64,000 nucleotides of DNA from the NCBI GenBank assembly GCA_963845265.1, contig CAWJRN010000003.1, positions 62,001 through 126,000 of the forward strand, in the 5' to 3' direction. The notes beneath the pieces are model-generated. The model saw only the letters and a program-made list of their open reading frames with translations, had not been told where the DNA came from and ran no database searches. Origin of the DNA: DYRB01 sp963845265. Its GTDB lineage: Bacteria; Pseudomonadota; Gammaproteobacteria; Chromatiales; Chromatiaceae. The position numbers and the translations under genes were made by a program. This document shows, piece by piece, positions 1 through 8,452 of this stretch (positions within the stretch are counted from its first letter, which is position 1; every line of letters starts with the position of its first letter).

Positions 1-31
1 CAACACTGGCGTCCGTTACTCCAGCATCTGA
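1..31 (+). CDS. dsrO: DsrO C-terminal end (partial)
   Basis: Only the last nine codons are in the window; they read NTGVRYSSI and then stop TGA. The identification rests on position: in purple sulfur bacteria dsrO, the periplasmic ferredoxin-like subunit of the DsrMKJOP membrane complex, lies directly upstream of dsrP. The stop is 20 nt before the dsrP start, which fits one transcript. The fragment itself is too short to prove identity. Confidence 0.55.
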   Translation, partial: NTGVRYSSI

Positions 32-51
32 GCCGCAGCGGGAGACCTAGC

Positions 52-1278
52 ATGAAGAGAATCGTTTACCGCGAGTGGCGCCTCGAACCCCAGCGCTATT
101 GGGCATTGTTGGCCATCCTCGGCGCAGTGGCCGCGGTCGCTGGCCTTGCCGCCTTGTACATGGAGCACAATGGCCACTGGGTCACCGGGATGACCAATCA
201 GGTGGTGTGGGGTACCCCGCACATCTTCGCCATCTTTCTGATCGTGGCGGCCTCCGGGGCCCTGAACGTTGCGTCCATAGGGACGGTCTTCGGGCGAACG
301 GCCTACAAACCGCTTGGTCGTCTGTCGGGGCTATTGGCCTTGGCCTTGTTGATCGGGGGTTTGCTGGTCCTGGTGCTCGATTTGGGGCGGCCTGATCGCC
401 TTCTGGTGGCCGCGACCACCTATAACTTCAAGTCGATCTTCGCCTGGAACATCTTTCTCTACAGCGGCTTTATTGCCATCGTCGTCGCGTATCTCTGGAC
501 CCTGGCCGACCGGAAGGGCAATGCCTACAACAAGCCGGTTGGATACGCGGCCTTCGTCTGGCGGCTCCTGCTTACCATGGGTACGGGCTCCATCTTCGGG
601 TTCATTGTCGCCCGTCAGGCCTATGATACGGCCATATTGCCGCCGATGTTCATCATCATGTCGTTTGCATATGGGCTTGCCTTCTTCATCCTGGTGCTGA
701 TGTTTGTTTATGACCAGGACAAGCGGCCCCTCGGCGATGTGATGTTGTTCAAACTCAAGAATCTGCTTGGGGTCTTTGTCGCGGCGGTGTTTTTCATGAC
801 CCTGATGTACCACCTGACGAAGCTTTACGGGACCAAGAACCTCGGCGTCGAGTCATTCATCCTGGTCGAGGGTGGCATCTATACGGCCATGTTCTGGGTC
901 GGTTGGGTGCTGGTCGGTTGTCTGGTGCCGCTAGGGATTGTCTATCATCCGGTGCTCGGTAAGGACCGCAACTGGATTGCCGCCGCCTGCGCGATGGTGA
1001 TCCTGGGCGGATTTGCCACCCTGTATGTCATCGTCATCGGTGGTCAGGCCTATCCGCTGCAAATGTTCCCGGGTTCGACGATCCTGGAGTCGGGGTTCGC
1101 TGATGGCGTCAATGGCGCGGCCGCTTGGTATAGCCCCTCCATTCCGGAAATCCTCCTCGGGGTCGGTGGCATCGCGGTCGCCCTGTTCATCACGGCGGTC
1201 GGTGTGCGTGTGCTGCAGTTCCTGCCCGAATCCCTGGCGGACGCAGTCGTGGATCCTCACCTTGCCGCGAAGGAGTAG
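52..1278 (+). CDS. dsrP: DsrP, NrfD-family membrane subunit of DsrMKJOP
   Basis: 408-aa integral membrane protein of the NrfD/PsrC family with about ten hydrophobic segments through its whole length. In the DsrMKJOP complex DsrP is the quinone-interacting subunit that works with the ferredoxin-like DsrO, linking the quinone pool to DsrC-trisulfide chemistry during sulfur oxidation. The start ATG follows a GGGAG ribosome site. It begins 20 nt after the dsrO stop and precedes dsrN by about 100 nt. The order O-P-N-R-S is that of the Allochromatium vinosum dsr operon. Family and synteny agree, so the call is firm. Confidence 0.93.
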   Translation: MKRIVYREWRLEPQRYWALLAILGAVAAVAGLAALYMEHNGHWVTGMTNQVVWGTPHIFAIFLIVAASGALNVASIGTVFGRTAYKPLGRLSGLLALALLIGGLLVLVLDLGRPDRLLVAATTYNFKSIFAWNIFLYSGFIAIVVAYLWTLADRKGNAYNKPVGYAAFVWRLLLTMGTGSIFGFIVARQAYDTAILPPMFIIMSFAYGLAFFILVLMFVYDQDKRPLGDVMLFKLKNLLGVFVAAVFFMTLMYHLTKLYGTKNLGVESFILVEGGIYTAMFWVGWVLVGCLVPLGIVYHPVLGKDRNWIAAACAMVILGGFATLYVIVIGGQAYPLQMFPGSTILESGFADGVNGAAAWYSPSIPEILLGVGGIAVALFITAVGVRVLQFLPESLADAVVDPHLAAKE

Positions 1279-1319
1279 TTCTCGCAGTCGCTCCCAGGCG
1301 GGCTAGGGGTTCTGTATTC

Positions 1320-1346
1320 GGGACCGGCGTCCACGGCGCCGGTCCC
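1320..1346 (+). terminator. dsrP-dsrN intergenic hairpin
   Basis: Perfect 10-bp stem GGGACCGGCG / CGCCGGTCCC with a 7-nt loop (1330-1336). No T-run follows, so it is more likely an attenuator or an mRNA-stabilising element separating dsrP from the weakly needed dsrNRS genes than a complete terminator. Confidence 0.4.
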
Positions 1347-1381
1347 ATCCGTCTATCCGGGTAGCCGAGGGGCCCCTCTCC

Positions 1382-2761
1382 ATGCCCCATCTGTATATCT
1401 CGGCCGCACATAAGACTTCCGGCAAGACGACCATATCCATTGGCCTGTGTCGGGAGCTGCGCCGCCGCGGCCTCAGTGTTCAGCCCTTCAAAAAGGGGCC
1501 GGACTACATCGATCCCCTCTGGCTCACTCAGGCGGCAGGCAAGTCCTGTCTCAACCTCGATTTTCATACCGCTGCCCTAGACGAGATCCGCGGTGCCTTT
1601 GCCGCCGAGATGCTCGGTGCCGATGTCGGTATCATTGAGGGCAATGTCGGGCTGTTCGATGCCGTGGACCTATACGGTAGCAACAGCAACGCCGAGATGG
1701 CCAAGGGGCTCAAGGCGCCGGTCGTTCTGGTGATCGATGCGGAGGGGATGACCAGGGGCGTCGCCCCGTTGTTGTTGGGGTATCGTGCCTTCGATCCGGC
1801 GCTTAGCATCGCCGGTGTGATTCTCAATCGGGTCGGAGGCGCCCGGCACGAGGCCAACCTGCGTCGCGTGGTCGAGCACTATACGGATCTGCCAGTGTTG
1901 GGACTCGTGCGGCGGAACTCCGATATCGAGATCGCGCAGCGACACATCGGTCTGATTCCCAGCAACGAGGATGGTGAGGCCGAGCAGCATATCGAGCGCA
2001 TCCGTTCCCAGGTGGCCGAGCAGACGGACGTTGATCGGATATTCGCAATCGCGTCTGCGGTGCCTGCGGTTGCTGCACCAAGGCCGTCGGTCGGTCTTCC
2101 AATAAGCGATCTGCCGCAGGTGCGGATCGGAGTCGCACGGGACGAGGCATTCGGTTTCTATTACCCGGATGACCTGCGTGCCATGGTCGGCGACGGTGCA
2201 GAACTGGTCTACTTCAGCCCCTGCAGGGATGCGGAGCTGCCGGCCGTGGATGGGCTCTTCATTGGCGGCGGCTTTCCGGAATACCGCATGCGGGAATTGG
2301 AGGCCAATGTCGCGATGCGGGCCTCGATTGCCGATTTCATCGGATCTGGTGGGCCTGCTTACGCCGAGTGCGGGGGGCTGATGTATCTGGCGAGGCAGCT
2401 CCGCTGGGGTGACAAAACCTGCGCCATGTGCGGGGTCCTGGATACCGATGTGGCCATGTACCCCAGGCCCCAGGGGCGCGGCTACGTGACCCTGAGAGAG
2501 ACCGATGCGTTTCCCTGGCCCCGCGCCGGAGCGGTCGTCGGGGACCTCAATGGGCACGAGTTCCACCACTCGGCCGTTGTGACGCCTAACCCCGATTGGG
2601 TCTATGGCTATCGGGTCCTGCGCGGCGCCGGCATCGACGGTAAACACGATGGCGTCGTGCACAAGCATCTATTGGCGAGCTATGCCCACCTGCGCAGCGT
2701 GGGTGGTGCCCGCTGGGCGAATCGCTTCGTTGCCCATGTGCGCGTGTGCAGCCAGAGTTGA
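1382..2761 (+). CDS. dsrN: DsrN, siroheme amidase (CobB/CbiA-type a,c-diamide synthase)
   Basis: 459-aa glutamine-dependent amidotransferase of the cobyrinate a,c-diamide synthase family. In dsr operons DsrN amidates siroheme to the siro(heme)amide used by DsrAB. The N-terminal ATP-binding domain starts MPHLYISAAHKTSGKTT, a dethiobiotin-synthetase-like P-loop. The C-terminal class I glutaminase domain carries the nucleophile region GPAYAECGGLMYL near residue 325 and a HEFHHS motif near residue 386. Location between dsrP and dsrR separates it from a cobalamin-pathway CobB. A 12-nt palindrome, GAGGGGCCCCTC at 1367-1378, covers the likely ribosome site and could limit translation. Confidence 0.92.
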   Translation: MPHLYISAAHKTSGKTTISIGLCRELRRRGLSVQPFKKGPDYIDPLWLTQAAGKSCLNLDFHTAALDEIRGAFAAEMLGADVGIIEGNVGLFDAVDLYGSNSNAEMAKGLKAPVVLVIDAEGMTRGVAPLLLGYRAFDPALSIAGVILNRVGGARHEANLRRVVEHYTDLPVLGLVRRNSDIEIAQRHIGLIPSNEDGEAEQHIERIRSQVAEQTDVDRIFAIASAVPAVAAPRPSVGLPISDLPQVRIGVARDEAFGFYYPDDLRAMVGDGAELVYFSPCRDAELPAVDGLFIGGGFPEYRMRELEANVAMRASIADFIGSGGPAYAECGGLMYLARQLRWGDKTCAMCGVLDTDVAMYPRPQGRGYVTLRETDAFPWPRAGAVVGDLNGHEFHHSAVVTPNPDWVYGYRVLRGAGIDGKHDGVVHKHLLASYAHLRSVGGARWANRFVAHVRVCSQS

Positions 2762-2834
2762 GAGGCGCCCTTGCCAAGATTGGGCTGAGGGGCCAGGGTT
2801 GGTAATGACAGCATTTTAGGAGGGCGATATAGGC

Positions 2835-3152
2835 ATGTTTACAGTGACACCGGCCGCGGCCAAACAGGTGATGAAGGCGGCCCCGCAGGGCGGGGCAGAG
2901 GGGCTCTCTCTGCGCTTGGCGGCCCATCAGGCCGCGGACGGCGCCATCAGCTATCGCATGGGGTTCGACGAGGCGACCGAGGATGACATTCGCCAACGCT
3001 GCGAGGGCGTGGACGTGGTGATGGCCCCGGAGTATGTCCCCCTCTTGGATCAAGCGACGCTGGACTTCGTCGAGATCGAGCCTGGACAGCTCAACTTCAT
3101 CTTCCTCAATCCCAAGGATCCCAACTATGTCCCGCCGGTTGAGGGTGCCTAG
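2835..3152 (+). CDS. dsrR: DsrR, A-type scaffold-like protein without cluster cysteines
   Basis: 105-aa protein of the IscA/A-type iron-sulfur scaffold fold. It keeps the family outline, including a PGQLNFIFLNPKDPNY C-terminus, but lacks the three conserved cluster-binding cysteines; the only cysteine is at about residue 56 in RQRCEGVD. A. vinosum DsrR is likewise cysteine-poor and is reported to help DsrAB formation post-transcriptionally. AGGAGG at 2818-2823 lies 11 nt from the ATG, a slightly long spacing. It follows dsrN by 73 nt and dsrS follows by 20 nt. Confidence 0.9.
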   Translation: MFTVTPAAAKQVMKAAPQGGAEGLSLRLAAHQAADGAISYRMGFDEATEDDIRQRCEGVDVVMAPEYVPLLDQATLDFVEIEPGQLNFIFLNPKDPNYVPPVEGA

Positions 3153-3172
3153 TACAGCGGGTGAGTTGAACC

Positions 3173-4298
3173 GTGGAACTCTCCAGCGAAGACAGCTTTC
3201 GACTGAACGTGTTGCTCGCCAACAAGCCCCAGGCGATTCGCATCGATGAATCGCGCCTGATGGTTTATGGCCTGTCCGAGCGGGGCGAGGCCAAGATTCA
3301 GCTCAATCCCACTGGGCGCCCTGAGCCTTACCTGCGGTTGGTTAGAGAACTGATCTCAGGACACGTCCTCGGCTCTCCCGGGGGCTACCCTGTCTACCTG
3401 CGCCGGTGGACCCGCATGGGCCAGATGCGCGATGAGAGCCTGGAGCAACTCCTGTTGCTCGGGGAGCCCGAGGCAGTGGTCGCTGCGGTCCACGCTCCGG
3501 GTCTTAGCGAGGAGCTGGCGCGGCGCGCCTGGTGGGCCATGGAGGATGCGCACAACGCGCGCTGCCTGCTCGCCAATCAGGCGGTTCGTGATGGTTCCTT
3601 GGGCTCGGTGTTGGCCGACTATCTGGTGGAATATCTGCCCTTCGAGGCCGAGCCCGAGCAGGCCATGGAGTCGGTCCGTCTTGTCTTGCAGCCGGGGCTC
3701 CTAGAGCCCCAGCGCCGTGCCGACCTATGGCGGCGCTCGGCGCGCAAGCCTGCACACCTGTTGGGGTTCCTACACGCCTTGCCGGACGCCCTGCCGGACG
3801 AGGTTCCCGAGCGTCGTGACGCCGAGTCTGTCCGGCTGGGCCTGGCATCCTCTGCTCGCGACCGACGATCCTTGCGCCGCGCTCCTCCTGCGTGTCCTGT
3901 CCGGCCCGGGTCAGACCTTCCTCAAGACACTCAGGGTGTTCCTTGCCAAGCCGCCGAACCAGGAGCTGATTGGCAGCGTGTTCCGGTTGCTGCGCGACTA
4001 CTTCGGGCCCTTGCGCCCCGAAGGTGACCCGGGCCTGGCCCTGGATGCCTTGCTGGCGGATGCCCAGGCCTTTGTGACCGCAGGGGCAGTCAGCTCGACC
4101 CCACAGCCTTGCTTGAGCCTGATCCCAGGGCTTGCCGATGACCTCGCAGCTATGCGGATACTCTCAGGTGTCGGGTACGAAACCGTTCGCGCCTACCTCA
4201 TTGACTCCACGGCCTCGGGCAGCCTCATGCGACGCAAGCTTGCACCCGTCCTGGATGTCATGCAGGGACAGATCGACATCTTGCGGGGGTCGTCCTAG
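3173..4298 (+). CDS. dsrS: DsrS, last gene of the dsr operon (one frameshift)
   Basis: The first part reads from GTG 3173 (MELSSEDSFRLNVLLANKPQ) and keeps good sequence to about residue 220. From about 3830 the plausible continuation (AWHPLLATDDP, then GQTFLKTLRVFLAK) is in the +1 frame and runs to the stop at 4298. Together they give about 374 aa; the identification as DsrS comes from position after dsrR. It is a soluble protein of unknown biochemical role, reported in A. vinosum as dispensable but affecting DSR protein level. The shift equals one extra base around 3830-3845. This is either a real break or a sequence error. Confidence 0.75.
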
Positions 4299-4312
4299 CC
4301 TGCCCCGCAGGC
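4298..4312 (+). terminator. short hairpin after dsrS
   Basis: GCCTGC-CCC-GCAGGC begins one base before the end of the dsrS stop codon and is followed by GGGTTTAT. The stem is only 6 bp, but its position at the operon end makes it a possible weak terminator. Confidence 0.3.
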
Positions 4313-4449
4313 GGGTTTATCGTGCGATAGGTTGAACGAATTTATGAGTGCGCTCTGAGGGACGCACGATTCGACCCCTGATCCGGGGTTGTTCGACGTA
4401 TACGGGCCCCATGATCTGGGGCCGAAACAGATTCAGCGAGGTGGCAGCC

Positions 4450-5205
4450 ATGGCAGAAACAGACAAGACCGAGAGCGCGGTGCAGATCCTGCGGCGCCGG
4501 TTGGAGCGTATGGGCCAGGAATTGCAGGCGGTCTCCGGCGAGATCTGGCAGGACATCGACCACAACGATCCGGTCGAGTTAGACAAGGGGGTCGCCTACA
4601 AGCAGCGCTTCAACCAGCGCCGCGGGCCCCTGGAGGCCGCGGCAGCCGAGATGCTCGCCTTGTTGCGGGACTACCCGCTGGATGGGCCGAGCCCGGGCGA
4701 GGCGGTAGTTGTACCCAGGATGACCAGTGTCCCCGCGACTGCGGCGGTCGGGGCTGCTCAGCCCGCGACCCCGTCCAACAGCCAGTCGGGGACGGCCCGC
4801 GACGCCCTGGCGCCGGCCCTGGTCGGCGACCTGGATCAGAAGGTCCCCTTCGGCTTCGTCTTGGGTGGCCAGACCTATACCAGCGCGTCCGCCTGGCCGC
4901 TCTTTTACGAGGCGCTGCTGGAAGAGCTCTACACGCGCGCCCCCGAGAAGCTCTCGCGCCTGGCCGACGATGGGACTGGCTTTCGACGTGGTGGCAAGCC
5001 GCTGTTCGCCCGGCTGCCGGATCGTCTGACTGATCCGTTGCCCGTGGCCGAGGCCCTGTTCGCGGAGGCCGATCTGGCGCCGGAGGAGTTGATCGAGGTC
5101 ATCAAGGGCCTGTTGGGGGAGATCGGTTACCCGCTGGACTCCTTCAAGATCCTGCTCAAAGAGAAGAATCGCGGCACGGTGGAGACCCTGTCTATCGCCG
5201 CTTGA
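4450..5205 (+). CDS. hypothetical protein, coiled-coil N-terminus
   Basis: Not recognised. ATG 4450 (MAETDKTESAVQIL) is preferred over an upstream ATG at 4348 because a GAGG ribosome site sits 6-9 nt before it and the 34 upstream residues look like untranslated sequence. The 251-aa product has a charged helical, probably coiled-coil region at about residues 5-75, an Ala/Pro/Ser-rich linker to about residue 125, and a globular C-terminal domain with conserved-looking segments VPFGFVLGG and SASAWPLFYEALLEEL. No signal peptide or membrane segment is visible. It follows dsrS by 150 nt on the same strand, but the intervening hairpin argues against membership in the dsr operon. Confidence 0.7.
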   Translation: MAETDKTESAVQILRRRLERMGQELQAVSGEIWQDIDHNDPVELDKGVAYKQRFNQRRGPLEAAAAEMLALLRDYPLDGPSPGEAVVVPRMTSVPATAAVGAAQPATPSNSQSGTARDALAPALVGDLDQKVPFGFVLGGQTYTSASAWPLFYEALLEELYTRAPEKLSRLADDGTGFRRGGKPLFARLPDRLTDPLPVAEALFAEADLAPEELIEVIKGLLGEIGYPLDSFKILLKEKNRGTVETLSIAA

Positions 5206-5285
5206 GCAGGCGGGGCATCGGTTATCCGGCAAGGTCAGGGGCGGCTGGTGGATCGCCGCCGCCACCAAGATGGTCGTCGCCCAAG

Positions 5286-5376
5286 AAGATCCGTAGGCTG
5301 GGTTGAGCGCAGCGAAACCCAGCAATCAGGGGCTTAGGTGCCTGCCAACGATGGGTTTCGCTGCGCTCTACCCATC
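5286..5376 (+). repeat. 91-bp palindromic repeat, copy A
   Basis: AAGATCCGTAGGCTGGGTTG opens a 91-bp element whose two halves (GGGTTGAGCGCAGCGAAACCC and GGGTTTCGCTGCGCTCTACCC) form an imperfect inverted repeat. A second copy lies in opposite orientation at 12142-12232 with about six mismatches over 91 bp. It is a small non-autonomous REP/MITE-like element without coding capacity. Confidence 0.8.
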
Positions 5377-5468
5377 GGGACTACTTGCCCAGCCTCGTTG
5401 TCCGATGGCGACAGACCATGCGGAAATCGCCTAAGGATGGATTCCGAAACAACCGAGGCAGGGGAGCT

Positions 5469-5537
5469 GTAGGGTGGACAAGCGCAGCGCAGTCCACCGG
5501 CGGCGTCGGTGGATTTCGCTGCGCTCATCCGCCCTAC
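5469..5537. repeat. 69-bp palindromic repeat, GTAGGG...CCCTAC type
   Basis: Starts GTAGGGTGGACAAGCGCAGC and ends TCATCCGCCCTAC. The halves pair imperfectly around a central CCACCGGCGGCGTCGGTGG. It resembles copy A in its internal GCGCAGCG / CGCTGCGC core, so the two are related families of dispersed palindromic repeats in the same intergenic gap. Confidence 0.75.
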
Positions 5538-5583
5538 GGGATGTTCAAGTTGCTTCTGAACAGTCCCTCTAAGCCCTGCGTCC

Positions 5584-6066
5584 TCACCGGATGATGTCCG
5601 TCACTTGCCATTCCTTCCCCTCCAGCTTCATCCGAATATGGGTGGCCCCGGCTCCCAGGTCGCCGATGCGGACCAGAAAGGTGTCGTAGGACTCGAAGAA
5701 GGCGAAGGTCACTCCTGCCAACAGGTAGGGCGGTCGTTGTTTGGTCGCCTCGGCCGCCGCCTCGCGCAGGGTATCGCGCACCCAATCCAGGGTGATCACC
5801 TGGGTCAGGGCCGAGTCGCCCATGCGTTGCAGATTCTGTTGCAGCCAGCCCAGGACATCCCCGGGTTGGGCGGCCTGGGGCATGATGTCCAGCCCCTGGG
5901 AGAGGCGTTGCTTGTAGTTGGCCTGGATGGCTGGCAGGTCCACCAAGTCTTGCAGGGCCGCGACCTCCGGCTTGCCCAGGGCGTCGTCCAAGCGAAACAC
6001 GCCGTAATAGGGCCAGATACCGAAGGCGATGAGCGCGAACAGGAGCAGATAACCGATATACCGCAT
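5584..6066 (-). CDS. DUF2939-type small exported/membrane-anchored protein
   Basis: 160 aa from ATG 6066, which has GAGG about 8 nt upstream on the minus strand; a longer frame begins at 6177 but lacks such a site. The N-terminus MRYIGYLLLFALIAFGIWPY is a single hydrophobic anchor or uncleaved signal. The rest fits the DUF2939 pattern of an LxxALxxxDVAALxxxVDxPAIxxNYKQRL-like segment and a C-terminal phosphate-free beta region (FLVRIGDLGAGATHIRMKLE). Function unknown. It is divergent from the DUF4126 gene, sharing a 130-nt promoter region. Confidence 0.8.
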   Translation of the reverse strand: MRYIGYLLLFALIAFGIWPYYGVFRLDDALGKPEVAALQDLVDLPAIQANYKQRLSQGLDIMPQAAQPGDVLGWLQQNLQRMGDSALTQVITLDWVRDTLREAAAEATKQRPPYLLAGVTFAFFESYDTFLVRIGDLGAGATHIRMKLEGKEWQVTDIIR

Positions 6067-6162
6067 CGTTTTTGCCTCGTTGATCAGTGATTGCGGGGGG
6101 CTGCGCCCAATCCCGCGGCCGATGTGCATTCTACCAGCCCGACCGCCTCGGGCAGTGGGGGC

Positions 6163-6168
6163 TATAAT
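6163..6168 (+). promoter_or_regulatory. candidate -10 element (TATAAT)
   Basis: Perfect TATAAT 30 nt upstream of the GTG start of the DUF4126 gene. No good -35 hexamer is seen 17 nt upstream (CGACCG region), so a weak or activator-dependent promoter is inferred. Confidence 0.4.
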
Positions 6169-6197
6169 CCGCAGCATTGCCCCACTGGAGCCTCGCC

Positions 6198-6941
6198 GTG
6201 GAAAATCTGACTCAGACCCTTGCCCTGACCCTCGGTGCCGGCTGGGCGAGCGGCATCAACCTCTACGCGACCATCCTGGTCCTTGGCTTTCTCGGGGCCA
6301 CCGGTCAGATGGATTTGCCCCACGGGTTGGAGGTGCTCTCTGATCCGCTGGTGATGTTCGCCGCCGGGGCCATGTACCTGGTGGAGTTCCTCGCCGACAA
6401 GGTGCCAGGATTCGACACCGTCTGGGACACCCTGCACACCTTCATCCGCATCCCGGCTGGGGCCATGTTGGCCGCCGGTGCCGTCGGCGATGTGGGTCCG
6501 GGTGCCGAAATGGCGGCGGCCCTGATGGGCGGCGGCCTGGCCGCAGCCACCCATGCCTTAAAGTCGGGGACCAGGGTCCTGATCAATACCTCGCCGGAGC
6601 CCTTCACCAACTGGACTGCCTCCATTGGCGAGGACATCGGCGTGGTCGCCGGGCTCTGGGCCGCTGTCATGCACCCGGCGGTCTTTCTCGTCGCGCTGGC
6701 CGTGTTCATGGTCCTACTGGTCTGGCTGCTGCCAAAGTTGTGGCGCGGCATCAAGCGGGTCTTCGGGGCCATCGGGCGTCTGTTCGGCGGCGGTAAGGGC
6801 GATGACCCAGGAGATACTCCAGGCAAGACCCCGGAGTTGCCGCCACCGCCCGGTGCGCAATCGCAGCTGCCGGCTGCCCAGCCGCCGACTCAGGCAGAAG
6901 ATGGAGTGCATCCTCGGGGGCCAGGGGCGCCGCGGTCATGA
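6198..6941 (+). CDS. DUF4126 family membrane protein
   Basis: About 247 aa. GTG 6198 (MENLTQTLALTLGAGWASGI) is chosen because GGAG lies 8 nt upstream, whereas TTG 6177 lies inside the likely 5' untranslated region. Hydrophobic segments alternate with Gly/Ala-rich loops, as in DUF4126: an opening GAGWASGINLYAT, a central IPAGAMLAAGAVGD and a C-terminal membrane helix FLVALAVFMVLLVWLLP. A Pro-rich cytoplasmic tail of about 60 residues ends the protein. It overlaps the cca start by 4 nt (ATGA), so the two are translationally coupled. Function unknown. Confidence 0.8.
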   Translation: MENLTQTLALTLGAGWASGINLYATILVLGFLGATGQMDLPHGLEVLSDPLVMFAAGAMYLVEFLADKVPGFDTVWDTLHTFIRIPAGAMLAAGAVGDVGPGAEMAAALMGGGLAAATHALKSGTRVLINTSPEPFTNWTASIGEDIGVVAGLWAAVMHPAVFLVALAVFMVLLVWLLPKLWRGIKRVFGAIGRLFGGGKGDDPGDTPGKTPELPPPPGAQSQLPAAQPPTQAEDGVHPRGPGAPRS

Positions 6942-8164
6942 GGGTCTATCTGGTCGGCGGAGCCGTGCGCGACCGCTTGCTCGGCCGCCCGGTGCGTGAG
7001 CGGGACTATGTGGTGGTGGGAGCGACCCCCACGGACCTACTCGCCCAGGGCTATGTCCAGGTAGGGAAGGACTTCCCTGTATTTCTGCATCCCGATACCA
7101 AGGCGGAATATGCACTGGCCCGCACCGAGCGCAAGACGGCGCCGGGTTATCGCGGCTTCGAGGTCCACGCCGACCCAGGGGTAACCCTGGACGAGGATCT
7201 TTTTCGTCGCGATCTGACCGTCAACGCCCTGGCCGAGGACGAGGAGGGGGTGCTCATCGACCCCTACGGTGGGCTCGCGGACCTCGAAGCGAGGGTCCTG
7301 CGCCACATCTCCCCGGCCTTTGCCGAGGACCCGGTGCGTATCCTGCGCCTGGCCCGGTTCGCCGCCCGTTATGCGGATCTTGGGTTCACCGTCGCCCCGG
7401 AGACACTCGACCTGATGCGAACGATGGTCGCGGCCGGCGAGGTGGATGCGCTGGTACCAGAGCGGGTTTGGGCCGAGCTGTCCAAGGCCCTGGGCGAGGC
7501 GACCCCATCGCGCTTCTTCGAGACCCTGCGGGCCTGCGGCGCCCTGGTGCGCCTGTTCCCCGAGGTGGATTGCCTGTGGGGGATACCCCAGCCCGCCAAC
7601 TGGCACCCGGAGATCGACACCGGCGTCCACACCATGATGGTGGTGGACATGGCGGCGCGCCTGTCGCCGGCCCCTGAGGTGCGCTTCGCCGCCCTCACCC
7701 ACGACCTCGGCAAGGGCACCACTCCCGCGGATATTCTACCGAGCCACCGTGGCCACGAGGGGCGCAGCGTCGCCCTGCTGGACGCCCTATGCGAGCGGTT
7801 GCGCGCGCCGCGGCGCTTCCTGGATCTGGCTCGCATCGTCGCCCGTTATCACGGCCAGGTGCACAAGCTTGATGAGCTGCGTCCGGGGACCATTCTGGAC
7901 TTGTTGGAGGGCTCGGATGCCTTCCGCCGCCCCGAGCGCTTCGACCAGATGCTGACGACCTGCGAGGCCGATTTCCGCGGTCGTGGGGGCTACCAGGAGC
8001 GCACCTATCCCCAGGGTGAGCGGTTGCGGCACATCTTCGCCGCCGTCGCAGGGGTGGACCTGAAGCCGGCGGTCGCCGCGGCGGCTCAGCCAAGCCAGGT
8101 GCCGTTGCGCATCCGCGAGGCACGCATCGCGGCGGTTCGCGCGGCCCTGGGGGCAGATGCCTGA
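6938..8164 (+). CDS. cca: CCA tRNA nucleotidyltransferase (multifunctional CCA protein)
   Basis: 408 aa, the length of the gammaproteobacterial two-domain enzyme. It adds or repairs the 3' CCA of tRNAs. The nucleotidyltransferase head begins MRVYLVGGAVRDRLLGR with the GG and later RRDLTVNALA motifs (near residue 90). A C-terminal HD phosphohydrolase domain is shown by HTMMVVDM and ALTHDLGKGTTP near residues 230-260. ATGA overlap with the upstream DUF4126 gene. Confidence 0.95.
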   Translation: MRVYLVGGAVRDRLLGRPVRERDYVVVGATPTDLLAQGYVQVGKDFPVFLHPDTKAEYALARTERKTAPGYRGFEVHADPGVTLDEDLFRRDLTVNALAEDEEGVLIDPYGGLADLEARVLRHISPAFAEDPVRILRLARFAARYADLGFTVAPETLDLMRTMVAAGEVDALVPERVWAELSKALGEATPSRFFETLRACGALVRLFPEVDCLWGIPQPANWHPEIDTGVHTMMVVDMAARLSPAPEVRFAALTHDLGKGTTPADILPSHRGHEGRSVALLDALCERLRAPRRFLDLARIVARYHGQVHKLDELRPGTILDLLEGSDAFRRPERFDQMLTTCEADFRGRGGYQERTYPQGERLRHIFAAVAGVDLKPAVAAAAQPSQVPLRIREARIAAVRAALGADA

Positions 8165-8278
8165 CGGGAGGGCGTCGCTGCCACGCAAGGGTTGACCGAG
8201 GCGCAACCATGTTCCTGCGCCATGCCGTCCTCGGTTCGCGAGCTAGTGAGGATTCAAGAACAACCGGTACATCTTCTT

Positions 8279-8370
8279 GGAACTACGAAACACGCGAAAA
8301 ACGCGAAAAGGCGCAATATACACAGTAGCACTTGCTGTTTTTTCGCGACTTTCGTGTATTTCGTAGTTTC
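8279..8370. repeat. palindromic repeat with CGCGAAA units
   Basis: Long inverted repeat between cca and hsdR: left arm GAACTACGAAACACGCGAAA (8279 onward, then another ACGCGAAAAG), right arm TTTCGCGACTTTCGTG followed by TATTTCGTAGTTTC (8341-8370). Each arm contains three or more CGAAA units spaced about 9 bp. Non-coding, MITE-like, and possibly a bidirectional transcription stop. Confidence 0.75.
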
Positions 8371-8452
8371 TTGTCGTCCGCCCGGTTGTTTCGGTTGTTT
8401 CTGAACCGATCCTTACCCCGCTCCGCAGCGGGAAAATGAGTCGCTAGCTGGG

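Noticed and set aside
3173..4298. Programmed ribosomal frameshift in dsrS
   Set aside because: No slippery heptamer or following hairpin is obvious near 3835, and similar one-base breaks occur in several unrelated genes nearby, so an indel is simpler.
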